Assembly: GCA_964387775.1 (NCBI GenBank)
Contig: CAYLZO010000043.1
Span: 1-25,655, forward strand
Reading direction: 5' to 3'
From: CAYLZO01 sp964387775
Lineage (GTDB): Bacteria; Chloroflexota; Anaerolineae; JAAYZQ01
DNA: 25,655 nt
Positions 14,551 to 22,023 of the stretch are shown here, in pieces. The notes below the pieces were generated by a model. That model saw only the letters and a list, made by a program, of their open reading frames with translations, made no database searches and was not told the DNA's origin. Every line of letters begins with the position of its first letter. Within the stretch, counting starts at the first letter, position 1. Both the position numbers and the translations under genes were made by a program.

Positions 14551-14633
14551 GGACACGGATTTTCACAGATGAACACAGATTCCGCTCATAGCTCGGATAG
14601 ATCATCTGTGAAAATCTGTGTGAATCTGTGTCC
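14551..14633. repeat. 83-bp imperfect inverted repeat (ACAGATTTTCACAGAT type)
   Basis: The ends GGACAC and GTGTCC mark an inverted repeat whose left arm (14551-14584) holds TTTTCACAGATGA and whose right arm (14594-14633) holds TCATCTGTGAAAA and repeated AATCTGTGT. It lies between the stop of the DUF2723 gene (4 nt away) and purA. It is not built of heptamers. A sequence of this type is, from memory, widely dispersed in several environmental phyla. Confidence 0.85.
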
Positions 14634-14696
14634 TCCAAAGCGCGGGACAAAAATCCGCCCATATCCAACTGGTAATGATGACCGAGGAGGAAGAGA

Positions 14697-15998
14697 ATGA
14701 CCGTAACGGTAGTCGTCGGCGCCCAATGGGGCGATGAGGGCAAGGGCCGCCTGGTGGACTATCTCGCCGCCCGGGCCGACCTGGTGATCCGCTTCCAGGG
14801 GGGCGACAACGCCGGGCACACCGTCGTCAACGACTATGGCCGCTTTGCCCTGCACCTGATTCCCTGTGGCATCTTTTACCCCGGCGTGCGGAATCTGCTC
14901 GGCGCGGGGACCGTGGTCAACCTGGAGACCGTCTCGGAGGAGATCTCGCTGCTCCGGGGCGCCGGGGTGGACACGGCCAACCTGTGGATCGATCTGCGCG
15001 CTCACCTCATCTGGCCCTACCACCGCCTGCTCGATGGCGCCGAGGAGGACCGCCGCAAGGCGGAGGCCGGCGACGACGGCGAGGAGATGGGCACGACGCG
15101 GCGCGGCATCGGCCCGGTCTATGCCGACAAACACGCCTACAACGGCATCCGCGCCGGCGACCTGCTCTACCCCGACCTGCTCCGCGAGCGGCTCGGGCTG
15201 GTGCTGCCCCTCAAGAACCGGCAACTGGCCGGCTACGGCCTGCGCCAATTCGCCGTGGACGAGTTGATGGACCTGGCCGCGCGGTGGCAGCGGGCCTACG
15301 CGGGGCACATCGTGGACACCCTGCCCTGGGTGCGCGACGCGGTGCGCGGTGGCCAGAACGTGCTGCTCGAAGGCCAGCTCGGCGTGGGCCGCGACGTGAA
15401 CTGGGGCATCTATCCCTACACCACCGCCTCGTCGCCGACGGCGGGCGGGGCTTGCATCGGCGCCGGCATCCCGCCGAGGGCCATCGACGAGGTGCTGGGC
15501 GTGGTCAAGGCCTACTCGACCTCGGTCGGCGGCGGGCCCTTCCCCACCGAGCTGCACGACGAATATGGGACCATGCTGCAAGAGATCGGCCGCGAGTTCG
15601 GCGCCACGACGGGCCGGCCCCGGCGCTGCGGCTGGTTCGACGGCGTGGCCATCGGCTACGCCAGCTACCTGAACGGTTTCACCGGCATCGCCGTCACCAA
15701 GCTGGACGTGCTGGATCACTTTGACGAGATCAAGCTCTGCACCGGCTACCGGCTGCCTGTCCCCTTCAGGGGAGGGGACGAGGTGCTCGACTACGTGCCC
15801 GACACCGCGACCCAGGCCCGGGTCGAGCCGGTCTACGAGACCTGGCCCGGCTGGCGGACCGATACCAGCGGCTGCCGGGCCTGGGACGATCTGCCCAACG
15901 AGGCCAAGGCCTACCTGCTGCGCATCGAGGAACTGGCCGCCGCGCCGATCCGCTTCGTGTCGGTCGGGCCGGAGCGGTCGCAGATGGTGGTGGTGTAA
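14697..15998 (+). CDS. purA: Adenylosuccinate synthetase
   Basis: PurA joins IMP and aspartate with GTP hydrolysis to give adenylosuccinate, the first committed step to AMP. The 433-residue length is normal for the family. The P-loop-like GAQWGDEGKG includes catalytic D13, and NAGHT includes H41, matching the E. coli numbering. Other conserved parts are GTTRRGIGP, EGQLGVGRDVNWGIYPYTT and the TGRPRRCGWFDGVA segment. The ATG at 14697 follows GAGGAGGAAGAG. R18 follows GKG where lysine is more usual. It is the only purine gene here, so it is probably a stand-alone transcription unit. Confidence 0.96.
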   Translation: MTVTVVVGAQWGDEGKGRLVDYLAARADLVIRFQGGDNAGHTVVNDYGRFALHLIPCGIFYPGVRNLLGAGTVVNLETVSEEISLLRGAGVDTANLWIDLRAHLIWPYHRLLDGAEEDRRKAEAGDDGEEMGTTRRGIGPVYADKHAYNGIRAGDLLYPDLLRERLGLVLPLKNRQLAGYGLRQFAVDELMDLAARWQRAYAGHIVDTLPWVRDAVRGGQNVLLEGQLGVGRDVNWGIYPYTTASSPTAGGACIGAGIPPRAIDEVLGVVKAYSTSVGGGPFPTELHDEYGTMLQEIGREFGATTGRPRRCGWFDGVAIGYASYLNGFTGIAVTKLDVLDHFDEIKLCTGYRLPVPFRGGDEVLDYVPDTATQARVEPVYETWPGWRTDTSGCRAWDDLPNEAKAYLLRIEELAAAPIRFVSVGPERSQMVVV

Positions 15999-16006
15999 AA
16001 GTCGGT

Positions 16007-16035
16007 TTGCCCCTCGCCAGAAGTTGTGGTACACT
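16007..16035 (+). promoter_or_regulatory. Promoter of the HicB-like gene
   Basis: TTGCCC (16007-16012), 17-nt spacer, TACACT (16030-16035) preceded by TGG (extended -10). The leader to the ATG at 16054 is very short and holds GGGAGG (16041-16046). Confidence 0.55.
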
Positions 16036-16053
16036 GAATCGGGAGGCAAGATC

Positions 16054-16356
16054 ATGACGGTTAACGTATTGGTTCGACGCGAATCGGGAGGTCGATACCG
16101 GGCTACCGTGCTCGGCTGGCCCGAGTGCACGGCGAGCGCGCCAAGCCGCCGCGAGGCGATCCAACGCACGCGCCAATCGCTCGTGGATCTCCTGGCCGAG
16201 GCCGAGATCGTGCAGGTGGACGTTGGAGTGGACGAGTCCTCGTCCGAACTGGCCCGATTCGCTGGGATGTGGTCCGAAGACGAGACGTTTGACGAGTTTG
16301 CGGCGGCGATGGAAGCCTATCGACGCGAGGTGGAAGTCGACGAGAACCAGCTTTGA
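16054..16356 (+). CDS. HicB-like antitoxin-type protein, no partner toxin seen
   Basis: A 100-residue protein. Residues 1-55 resemble the HicB-like fold: a beta start (VNVLVRRESGGRYRATVLGWPECTASA), then a helix beginning SRREAIQRTRQSL. The C-terminus (MWSEDETFDEFAAAMEAYRREV) is typical of antitoxins that cap a toxin. The longer open frame starting inside purA is rejected, since GGGAGG and a promoter support ATG at 16054. The 200 bp downstream hold no HicA-like or PIN-like reading frame that I can see, so it is either an orphan or a regulator that has lost its toxin. Confidence 0.6.
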   Translation: MTVNVLVRRESGGRYRATVLGWPECTASAPSRREAIQRTRQSLVDLLAEAEIVQVDVGVDESSSELARFAGMWSEDETFDEFAAAMEAYRREVEVDENQL

Positions 16357-16559
16357 ACCGGCTATTCAATCCGCTAATTCTGCGCATCCGTTGTTCCTCT
16401 GGCAGCGACGATCTTTACAAATCCCGTTTGCGCCCAGTATAGATTTGGATTGCACTTCCCATCCAAGATTCGTCTATGCCCTGAAGTGAGCGCCGTTTCC
16501 CCCTATTTTGCCCAGCGGTTATCATCCATGGAGAGCAAACCCATCACGAGGCGAACCTG

Positions 16560-17882
16560 ATGAACCAAGACATCATCCGCGATCTGGGCGACGGCCTGGT
16601 TCTGCGCCGGGCCACGGCGGACGACAGCGAGGCGCTGCTGGCCCACAACGCGGCCGTGCTCCACGACCCCGGCGNNNNNNNNNNCGTGGCCTGGACGCGC
16701 GACCTGCTGGAGCATCCCCATCCGACGTTCGAGCCCGGCGATTTCACCGTCGTCGAGGAGACGACCAGCGGTCAGATCGTCTCCTCGCTGTGCCTCATCT
16801 CGCAGACCTGGTCCTACGAGGGCATCCCCTTCGGCGTGGGCCGCGTCGAGCTGGTCGGCACCCGGCCCGAGTACCGGCAGCGGGGCCTGATCCGCGCCCA
16901 ATTCGACGTCATCCACAAGTGGAGCGCCGAGCGGGGCGAGTGGGTGCAGGCCATCACCGGCATCCCCTACTACTACCGCCAGTTCGGCTACGAGATGGCC
17001 ATGACCCTGGGCGGCGCGCGCCTGGGCTACAAGCCCCAGGTGCCCAAGCTCAAGGACGACGAGACCGAGCCCTATGTCCTCCGCCCGGCAGTCGAGAGCG
17101 ACCTGCCCTTCATCGCCGAGACCCACGCCCACGGCGCCCAACGCTACCCGGTGGCCTGCGTCCGGGACGAGGCGCTGTGGCGCTACGAATTGCTTGGCAA
17201 GAGCGAAAAGAACGCCAACCGCCGCGACCTGGCCGTCATCGAGACGCCGGAGGGTGAGCCGGTGGGCTTTGTGGCCCAAGGCACGCGCCTGTGGCAGAGC
17301 CGCCTGGGCCTCGGCGTGTACGAACTCGAGCCCGGCGTCTCCTGGCTGGCGGTGACGCCCTCGGTGGTGCGCGACCTGTGGGCCCGGGGTGAAGCGCTTG
17401 CAGGCGACGACCCCAAACAGAACATGGAGCAGTTCGCCTTCTGGCTGGGCGCCGAGCATCCGGCCTACGACGTGTTCCACAAGGGGCTGCCCCACGAGGT
17501 CCCGCCCTACGCCTGGTACCTGCGCGTGGCCGACCTGCCTGGCTTTTTTCAACACGTCGCCCCGGCCCTGGAGGCGCGGCTGGCCGGCTCACCGCTGGTG
17601 GGCCACACCGGCGAGCTGCACCTCAGCTTCTACCGGAGCGGCCTGCGCCTGGCCTTCGAGGCCGGCCGTCTGGCCGAGGTCGAGCCCTGGCAGCCCTCCG
17701 TCGAAAAGGGGGGCGAGGCCGGCTTCCCCAACCTCACCTTCCTCCAGCTGGTCTTTGGCTACCGCACCCTCGACGAGCTGGACAACATCTACGCCGACTG
17801 CTGGACGTCGAACGACGAGGCCCGGGCGCTGCTAAACGCCCTCTTTCCCAAACGCCCATCCGACGTCTGGCCGGTATCCTGA
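16560..17882 (+). CDS. GNAT N-acetyltransferase, Eis-like
   Basis: A 440-residue protein with an N-terminal GNAT domain (acetyl-CoA loop RPEYRQRGLI, about residues 102-111), a second GNAT-like domain and a C-terminal SCP2-like domain (FYRSGLRLAFEAG). This three-part architecture is that of Eis-type acetyltransferases, which modify amines on aminoglycosides or proteins; the substrate here is unknown. The ATG at 16560 follows GAGGCGAACC. Ten N at 16675-16684 hide about four residues in the first GNAT domain; the frame on both sides agrees. It ends just before a heptamer tract. Confidence 0.82.
   Translation: MNQDIIRDLGDGLVLRRATADDSEALLAHNAAVLHDPGXXXXVAWTRDLLEHPHPTFEPGDFTVVEETTSGQIVSSLCLISQTWSYEGIPFGVGRVELVGTRPEYRQRGLIRAQFDVIHKWSAERGEWVQAITGIPYYYRQFGYEMAMTLGGARLGYKPQVPKLKDDETEPYVLRPAVESDLPFIAETHAHGAQRYPVACVRDEALWRYELLGKSEKNANRRDLAVIETPEGEPVGFVAQGTRLWQSRLGLGVYELEPGVSWLAVTPSVVRDLWARGEALAGDDPKQNMEQFAFWLGAEHPAYDVFHKGLPHEVPPYAWYLRVADLPGFFQHVAPALEARLAGSPLVGHTGELHLSFYRSGLRLAFEAGRLAEVEPWQPSVEKGGEAGFPNLTFLQLVFGYRTLDELDNIYADCWTSNDEARALLNALFPKRPSDVWPVS
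16675..16684. other. Assembly gap of ten N
   Basis: Ten consecutive N inside the acetyltransferase gene. Ten N is a common scaffolding placeholder, so the real missing length may differ. The reading frame is the same before and after it. Confidence 0.99.
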
Positions 17883-17887
17883 AGGGC

Positions 17888-17922
17888 GTATCACGTGTCA
17901 CGTATCACGTATCACGTATCAC
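17888..17922. repeat. GTATCAC heptamer array before the M3 peptidase gene
   Basis: Five head-to-tail units: GTATCAC, GTGTCAC, then GTATCAC three times, with no opposite arm. It starts 6 nt after the acetyltransferase stop. The array opens a false upstream start (GTG at 17895) in the frame of the peptidase gene and ends next to its ribosome-binding site. Confidence 0.93.
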
Positions 17923-17936
17923 GAGAAAGGACAATC

Positions 17937-19712
17937 ATGAGCAGCAAAGAATACGAGTTATCCCGCTGGTCGCTGGCCGATCTCCTGCCGGCAGCGAAAG
18001 GTCCCGAGCTGGACCGCATCCTGGCCGACCTCGAAGAGGCAGTCTCCGAACTGGAGGCCAGCCGCGAGCATCTCTCGCTCGACATCGCGGCCGACGAATT
18101 CCGCCGCCTGCTGGGCCTGGTCGAGACCATCACGGCGCTGGCCCGGCGGCTGGGGGCCTACGGCTACCTGTGGTTCGCCAGCGACACCCAGGACCAGGAC
18201 GCCTTGGCCTTCCGGGGTCGTACCGACAAGCTGCTGACCGACGTGCGCAACCGGACGCTCTTTTTCAGCCTGTGGTGGAAGGGGCTCGACGACGAGCCGG
18301 CCGGGCGCCTGCTGGCCGCCAGCGGCGACGCCCGCTACTACCTGGAGGCGCTGCGCCACTTCAAGCCCTACACCCTCAGCGAGCCGGAGGAAAAGATCGT
18401 CAACCTCAAGGACGTCAACGGCGTGCGAGCCCTGGTGACGCTCTACGACATGATCACCAGCGACTTTAGCTTCGAGTTGGAAGTGGACGGCGAAGTCAAG
18501 CACCTGACCCGCAGCGAGCTGACGCCCTACGTCCTGGGGCCATCGCCCGAGCTACGCGCCGCCGCCTACCAGGCCCTGTACGAGGTCTTTGGCGAGAAAG
18601 GACCCATCCTGAGCCAGATCTACCAGCACATCGTCCGCGACTGGGCCAGCGAGAACCTGGCGCTGCGCAGCTTTTCGTCGCCCATCGCCGTGCGCAACCT
18701 GAGCAACGACATCCCCGACCCGGTGGTGGACACCCTGCTGGACGTCTGCCGGGAGAACGCGGCCCTCTACCGGCGCTACTTTGAGCTCAAGGCCGGCTGG
18801 CTGGGCGTGGACAGGCTGCGCCGTTACGACGTCTATGCCCCGCTCAGCGAGGCCGACAAGACCTACGAGTTCGACGAGGCCGTGCGCCTGACGTTGGCCG
18901 CCCTCGACGACTTTGCCCCGGTGCTGGCCCAGCACGCCCGCCGCGTCCTCGACGAGCGCCACCTCGACTCGGAGGTGCGGCCCCGCAAGGACACGGGGGC
19001 CTTTTGCTTCGGCGCGCTGCCGGGGCTCACGCCCTGGGTGCAGGTCAACTACAATCGCAAGGCGACCGACGTCGCCACGCTGGCCCACGAATTGGGCCAC
19101 GCCGTCCACGCCTTGATGGCCGCCGAGCACTCGGTGCTGACCTTCCACTCCTCGCTGCCCCTGGCCGAGACGGCCTCGGTGTTCAGCGAGATGCTGCTCC
19201 TCGACCGCTTCCTGGCCGAGGAGGACGATCCGGCCGTGCGGCGCGACATCCTGGCCCGTTTCGTGGACGATTCCTACGCGACCATCCTGCGCCAGGCCTA
19301 CTTTGTCCTCTTTGAGCGCGAGGCCCACGACCTGATCGAGGAGGGTGCGACCACCGACGAGCTGGCCGACCGCTACCTGGCCAACCTCCACGACCAATTC
19401 GGCGACGCGCTGGAGATGAGCGACGAGTTCCGCTGGGAATGGGTCTCGATCCCCCACATCTACGAGCGGCCCTTTTACTGCTACGCTTACAGCTTTGGGC
19501 AGCTCCTGGTGCTGGCCCTCTACCGCCAGTACCAGGAGGAAGGGGCAGCGTTCGTGCCCAAGTACCTCAAGATCCTGGCCTACGGCGGCTCGGAGCGCCC
19601 GGCCCACATCCTGGAAGAGGCCGGGTTCGACATGGCCGATCCCGCTTTCTGGCAGGGCGGCTTTGACGTGGTCGGCGAGATGATCGGGGAGTTGGAGGCG
19701 TTGGGAGAGTAG
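17937..19712 (+). CDS. M3-family oligoendopeptidase (PepF-like)
   Basis: A 591-residue zinc metallopeptidase. The active site is H384-E385-L-G-H388 in LAHELGHAVHA, with the third zinc ligand in the ETASVFSEMLLLD segment about 25 residues later. The largely helical N-terminal half (SRWSLADLLPA...) matches PepF-type oligopeptidases, which degrade short cytoplasmic peptides. A late YxYSFGQ segment (YCYAYSFGQLLVLALY) is also typical. The ATG at 17937 follows GAGAAAGG; the GTG at 17895, inside a repeat array, is rejected. A palindromic repeat starts at the base after its stop codon. Confidence 0.9.
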   Translation: MSSKEYELSRWSLADLLPAAKGPELDRILADLEEAVSELEASREHLSLDIAADEFRRLLGLVETITALARRLGAYGYLWFASDTQDQDALAFRGRTDKLLTDVRNRTLFFSLWWKGLDDEPAGRLLAASGDARYYLEALRHFKPYTLSEPEEKIVNLKDVNGVRALVTLYDMITSDFSFELEVDGEVKHLTRSELTPYVLGPSPELRAAAYQALYEVFGEKGPILSQIYQHIVRDWASENLALRSFSSPIAVRNLSNDIPDPVVDTLLDVCRENAALYRRYFELKAGWLGVDRLRRYDVYAPLSEADKTYEFDEAVRLTLAALDDFAPVLAQHARRVLDERHLDSEVRPRKDTGAFCFGALPGLTPWVQVNYNRKATDVATLAHELGHAVHALMAAEHSVLTFHSSLPLAETASVFSEMLLLDRFLAEEDDPAVRRDILARFVDDSYATILRQAYFVLFEREAHDLIEEGATTDELADRYLANLHDQFGDALEMSDEFRWEWVSIPHIYERPFYCYAYSFGQLLVLALYRQYQEEGAAFVPKYLKILAYGGSERPAHILEEAGFDMADPAFWQGGFDVVGEMIGELEALGE

Positions 19713-19769
19713 GGATCAGGGAATCGGTATCGGGTACCTGATTCCCGGTACCCGATACCCGATTTCCCA
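19713..19769. repeat. Palindromic GGTATCG-type heptamer repeat between pepF-like and MFS genes
   Basis: GGTATCGGGTACC (19726-19738) and GGTACCCGATACC (19747-19759) are perfect 13-bp inverted arms around an 8-nt loop; weaker pairing extends outward. It starts immediately after the peptidase stop and may act as a 3'-end hairpin. It is of the same family as 22189-22215 and 25556-25650. Confidence 0.9.
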
Positions 19770-19785
19770 CGAACGAGGGGGTTCC

Positions 19786-21078
19786 ATGGCAAAATCACAG
19801 TCCCGCCACCGCTGGGTGGCCGTCGCCATCTTTTTCGTCTTTGTCTTGCTGCACCAGGCCGACAAGCTGCTCATCGGCCCGCTGACGACGCCCATCATGG
19901 ACACCTTTGGCATCAACGAAGCCCAGATGGGCGCCGTGTCGAGCCTGGCCGTCGTCGTCGCCGCCGTGCTCTATCCGGTCTGGGGCTACCTCTACGACCG
20001 CTACGCCCGCGCCCGGCTGCTGGCCCTGGCCTCGTTCATCTGGGGGGGCACGACGTGGCTCAACGCCCTGGCGCCCACGTACGGCCTTTTTCTCGCCACG
20101 CGGGCCACCACCGGCGTCGACGATTCCAGCTATCCGGGCATGTACAGCCTGCTGTCCGACTATTTTGGGCCGAGGATGCGGGGCAAGGTCTATGGCCTGC
20201 TCCAGGTCGCTCAACCGCTGGGCTTTATGCTGGGCACCGTGCTGGCCGCGACGTTGAGCGAGCAGATGGGCTGGCGCAGCGTCTTTTTCGTGACCGGGGG
20301 TGCCGGCGTCGTCGTCGCCGCCCTAATCTTTTTCCTCGTCCGCGAGCCGCAGCGCGGCCAGGCCGAGCCGGAGCTGGCCGGCCTGGATGACCTCTCGGCG
20401 CAGCGCATCGACAAGGAGACGGCCCTGGGCCTGCTGCGCAACCGGAGCTACCTGCTGCTCATGGCCCAGGGCTTTTTTGGCGTCTTTCCCTGGCAGGTGC
20501 TCACCTTCTGGTTCTTCCGCTACCTGGAGGTCGAGCGGGGCTACACCTCCGACGAGGCGACGATGGCCATGGTCGTCGCCATCGCCACCCTCTCGGCCGG
20601 CTACTTTTTGGGGGGCACGGTGGGGGATTTCTTTTTCCGGCGCACGCCCCGGGGGCGGGTGCTGACGGCCATGGTCGGCGTGCTGGCCGGTGCAGTCTTT
20701 TTGGTGCTGGCTCTCAACGTGCCCCTCGACAACCGGGGGCTGTTCCTGGTGCTGCTGGGACTGACCGGCATTTTCATGTCGGTGGCCTCGCCCAACGTCA
20801 TCGCCACGGTGCACGACGTCACCGAGCCCGAGGTGCGGGGCACAGCCCAGTCGCTGCAATACTTTGCCGAGAACATCGGCTCGGCGCTGGCGCCCTGGCT
20901 GGCGGGCGTCATCGCCGTCCGGTACTCGCTGCACGTGGCCATTTTGGGCATCTGCGTGATAACGTGGCTGGCCTGTGCGGTGTTGTTCGGCGGCACGGCC
21001 CTCTTCCTGCCCGACGACGTCGCCCGGCTGCGGGAAACCATGCGCGCCCGGGCCAGGCGCGAGCGCAGCTATTCCTGA
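19786..21078 (+). CDS. Major facilitator superfamily transporter
   Basis: A 430-residue protein with about twelve TM helices in two halves joined by a charged loop (about residues 183-215). The loop between TM2 and TM3 (GYLYDRYARARL) is a variant of the MFS signature GxLxDRxGRR. The segment around SSYPGMYSLLSDYFGPRMRGKVYGL resembles sugar-phosphate/organic anion type carriers, but the substrate cannot be named. ATG at 19786 follows CGAGGGGG. Its last 10 bp overlap, tail to tail, the end of the zinc-ribbon gene on the other strand. Confidence 0.9.
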   Translation: MAKSQSRHRWVAVAIFFVFVLLHQADKLLIGPLTTPIMDTFGINEAQMGAVSSLAVVVAAVLYPVWGYLYDRYARARLLALASFIWGGTTWLNALAPTYGLFLATRATTGVDDSSYPGMYSLLSDYFGPRMRGKVYGLLQVAQPLGFMLGTVLAATLSEQMGWRSVFFVTGGAGVVVAALIFFLVREPQRGQAEPELAGLDDLSAQRIDKETALGLLRNRSYLLLMAQGFFGVFPWQVLTFWFFRYLEVERGYTSDEATMAMVVAIATLSAGYFLGGTVGDFFFRRTPRGRVLTAMVGVLAGAVFLVLALNVPLDNRGLFLVLLGLTGIFMSVASPNVIATVHDVTEPEVRGTAQSLQYFAENIGSALAPWLAGVIAVRYSLHVAILGICVITWLACAVLFGGTALFLPDDVARLRETMRARARRERSYS

Positions 21079-21953
21079 ATTTGTCTCACTTGCACATGGT
21101 CAAAGTGGACGACGACGCCGGACTCGCCGAAGGTGCCGGCGGCCAGGCCAATGCTGCCCGTGGCAAACGAATCGTCGTTCAGGCTGACCAGGTGAGTTCC
21201 ATTGACGTAGAAGCTGAAACGATCCCCGGAGCAGGCGACCTTCAGGTGGTTGTTGACGTCCACCCCCTGGCGGATGGCGTCGGAGGTCTCCCACCCTACC
21301 AGGCCCACCCACTCGCCGTCGCGTAACAAATCGACCGAGTAGTAGCCGTCGCTGCTGATCTGGAACCAGTAATAGTTCTCGTCGTCGGCCTGGTAGCGGA
21401 CCAGAAGCCCAAAATTGTTGTCGAGGGGACCTTCCACCAGACGGGCGTCGGCCTCGAACTCGAAATCGGCGATTTCCTCGTCGGCCGGGGGATTGCCCCA
21501 GGTTACGAAATCGTTGACGTACACGGCCAGACGGTACTCGCCGTCGACGTAGCCGGCCCACGTATCGTCGTTGGTGTAAACGTCCCAGCCGCTGTCTGGG
21601 TCCGCAAAGTCGTCGGCGTAAATCACCGGGCCGGCCGGCGCCTCGACGGCCGTGGGCCCAGCATTGTCGTCTCCCCGCAGGCCGAACCAGATGACCCCCA
21701 CAGCCGCGCAAACGCAGAGCAGGGCCATCAGCGCGGCGGCGATGGCCCAAACCACGGCCAGGCGGGGCCGTTTGGGGGGCGGGGACGGGAGCGCCGGAGG
21801 GGGTGCGTCCTCGGGCAGTTCGAGGGTGTCGGGGGCGAGATCTGAGGGCGGGCCTTCCTCGGCAGCAGGAGACAGATCGGCGAGGGGGCGTCCACATTCG
21901 CCACAGAAGAGGTCTTTGTTACCGGCGTAGGCACCGCAATCGGGACATTGCAT
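21069..21953 (-). CDS. Zinc-ribbon, single-TM protein with a beta-sandwich (LamG/DUF1080-like) domain
   Basis: 294 residues. The N-terminus is a cytoplasmic zinc ribbon with C3-x2-C6 and C17-x2-C20; a Pro-rich acidic linker follows (27-62), then one TM helix (65-91) and an outer domain (from about 107) that begins DDFADPDSGWDVYTNDD. This outer part resembles concanavalin-like domains that bind glycans (FGLLVRYQADDENYYWFQIS). It could link an outside ligand to an inside partner. The ATG at 21953 follows AGGAG; the adjacent GTG is not needed. It has its own consensus promoter directly behind mutS. No enzymatic residues are evident. Confidence 0.72.
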   Translation of the reverse strand: MQCPDCGAYAGNKDLFCGECGRPLADLSPAAEEGPPSDLAPDTLELPEDAPPPALPSPPPKRPRLAVVWAIAAALMALLCVCAAVGVIWFGLRGDDNAGPTAVEAPAGPVIYADDFADPDSGWDVYTNDDTWAGYVDGEYRLAVYVNDFVTWGNPPADEEIADFEFEADARLVEGPLDNNFGLLVRYQADDENYYWFQISSDGYYSVDLLRDGEWVGLVGWETSDAIRQGVDVNNHLKVACSGDRFSFYVNGTHLVSLNDDSFATGSIGLAAGTFGESGVVVHFDHVQVRQIQE

Positions 21954-21980
21954 CACACCGCTCCTTTCTCACTGCCGGGC

Positions 21981-22009
21981 ATTATACTCCCTGGAGCACC
22001 GCCTGTCAA
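21981..22009 (-). promoter_or_regulatory. Perfect-consensus sigma70 promoter of the zinc-ribbon gene
   Basis: On the minus strand: TTGACA (22009-22004), 17-nt spacer, TATAAT (21986-21981). Both boxes match consensus exactly. The -10 and the bases after it (GTATAATGCCCGGCAG up to G at 21972) are repeated upstream of mutS. Confidence 0.9.
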
Positions 22010-22023
22010 ACCTCGTTGCCCCC

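Noticed and set aside
14586..16169. 527-codon open frame on the minus strand opposite purA
   Set aside because: Antisense shadow; the plus strand encodes an unambiguous PurA with all catalytic residues.
17888..17922. CRISPR-like array
   Set aside because: Units are 7 bp with no spacers, and there are no cas genes; this is a simple tandem repeat.
20964..21326. 120-codon plus-strand frame across the MFS and zinc-ribbon gene ends
   Set aside because: It overlaps both convergent genes, which have clear domain evidence, and shows no motif of its own.
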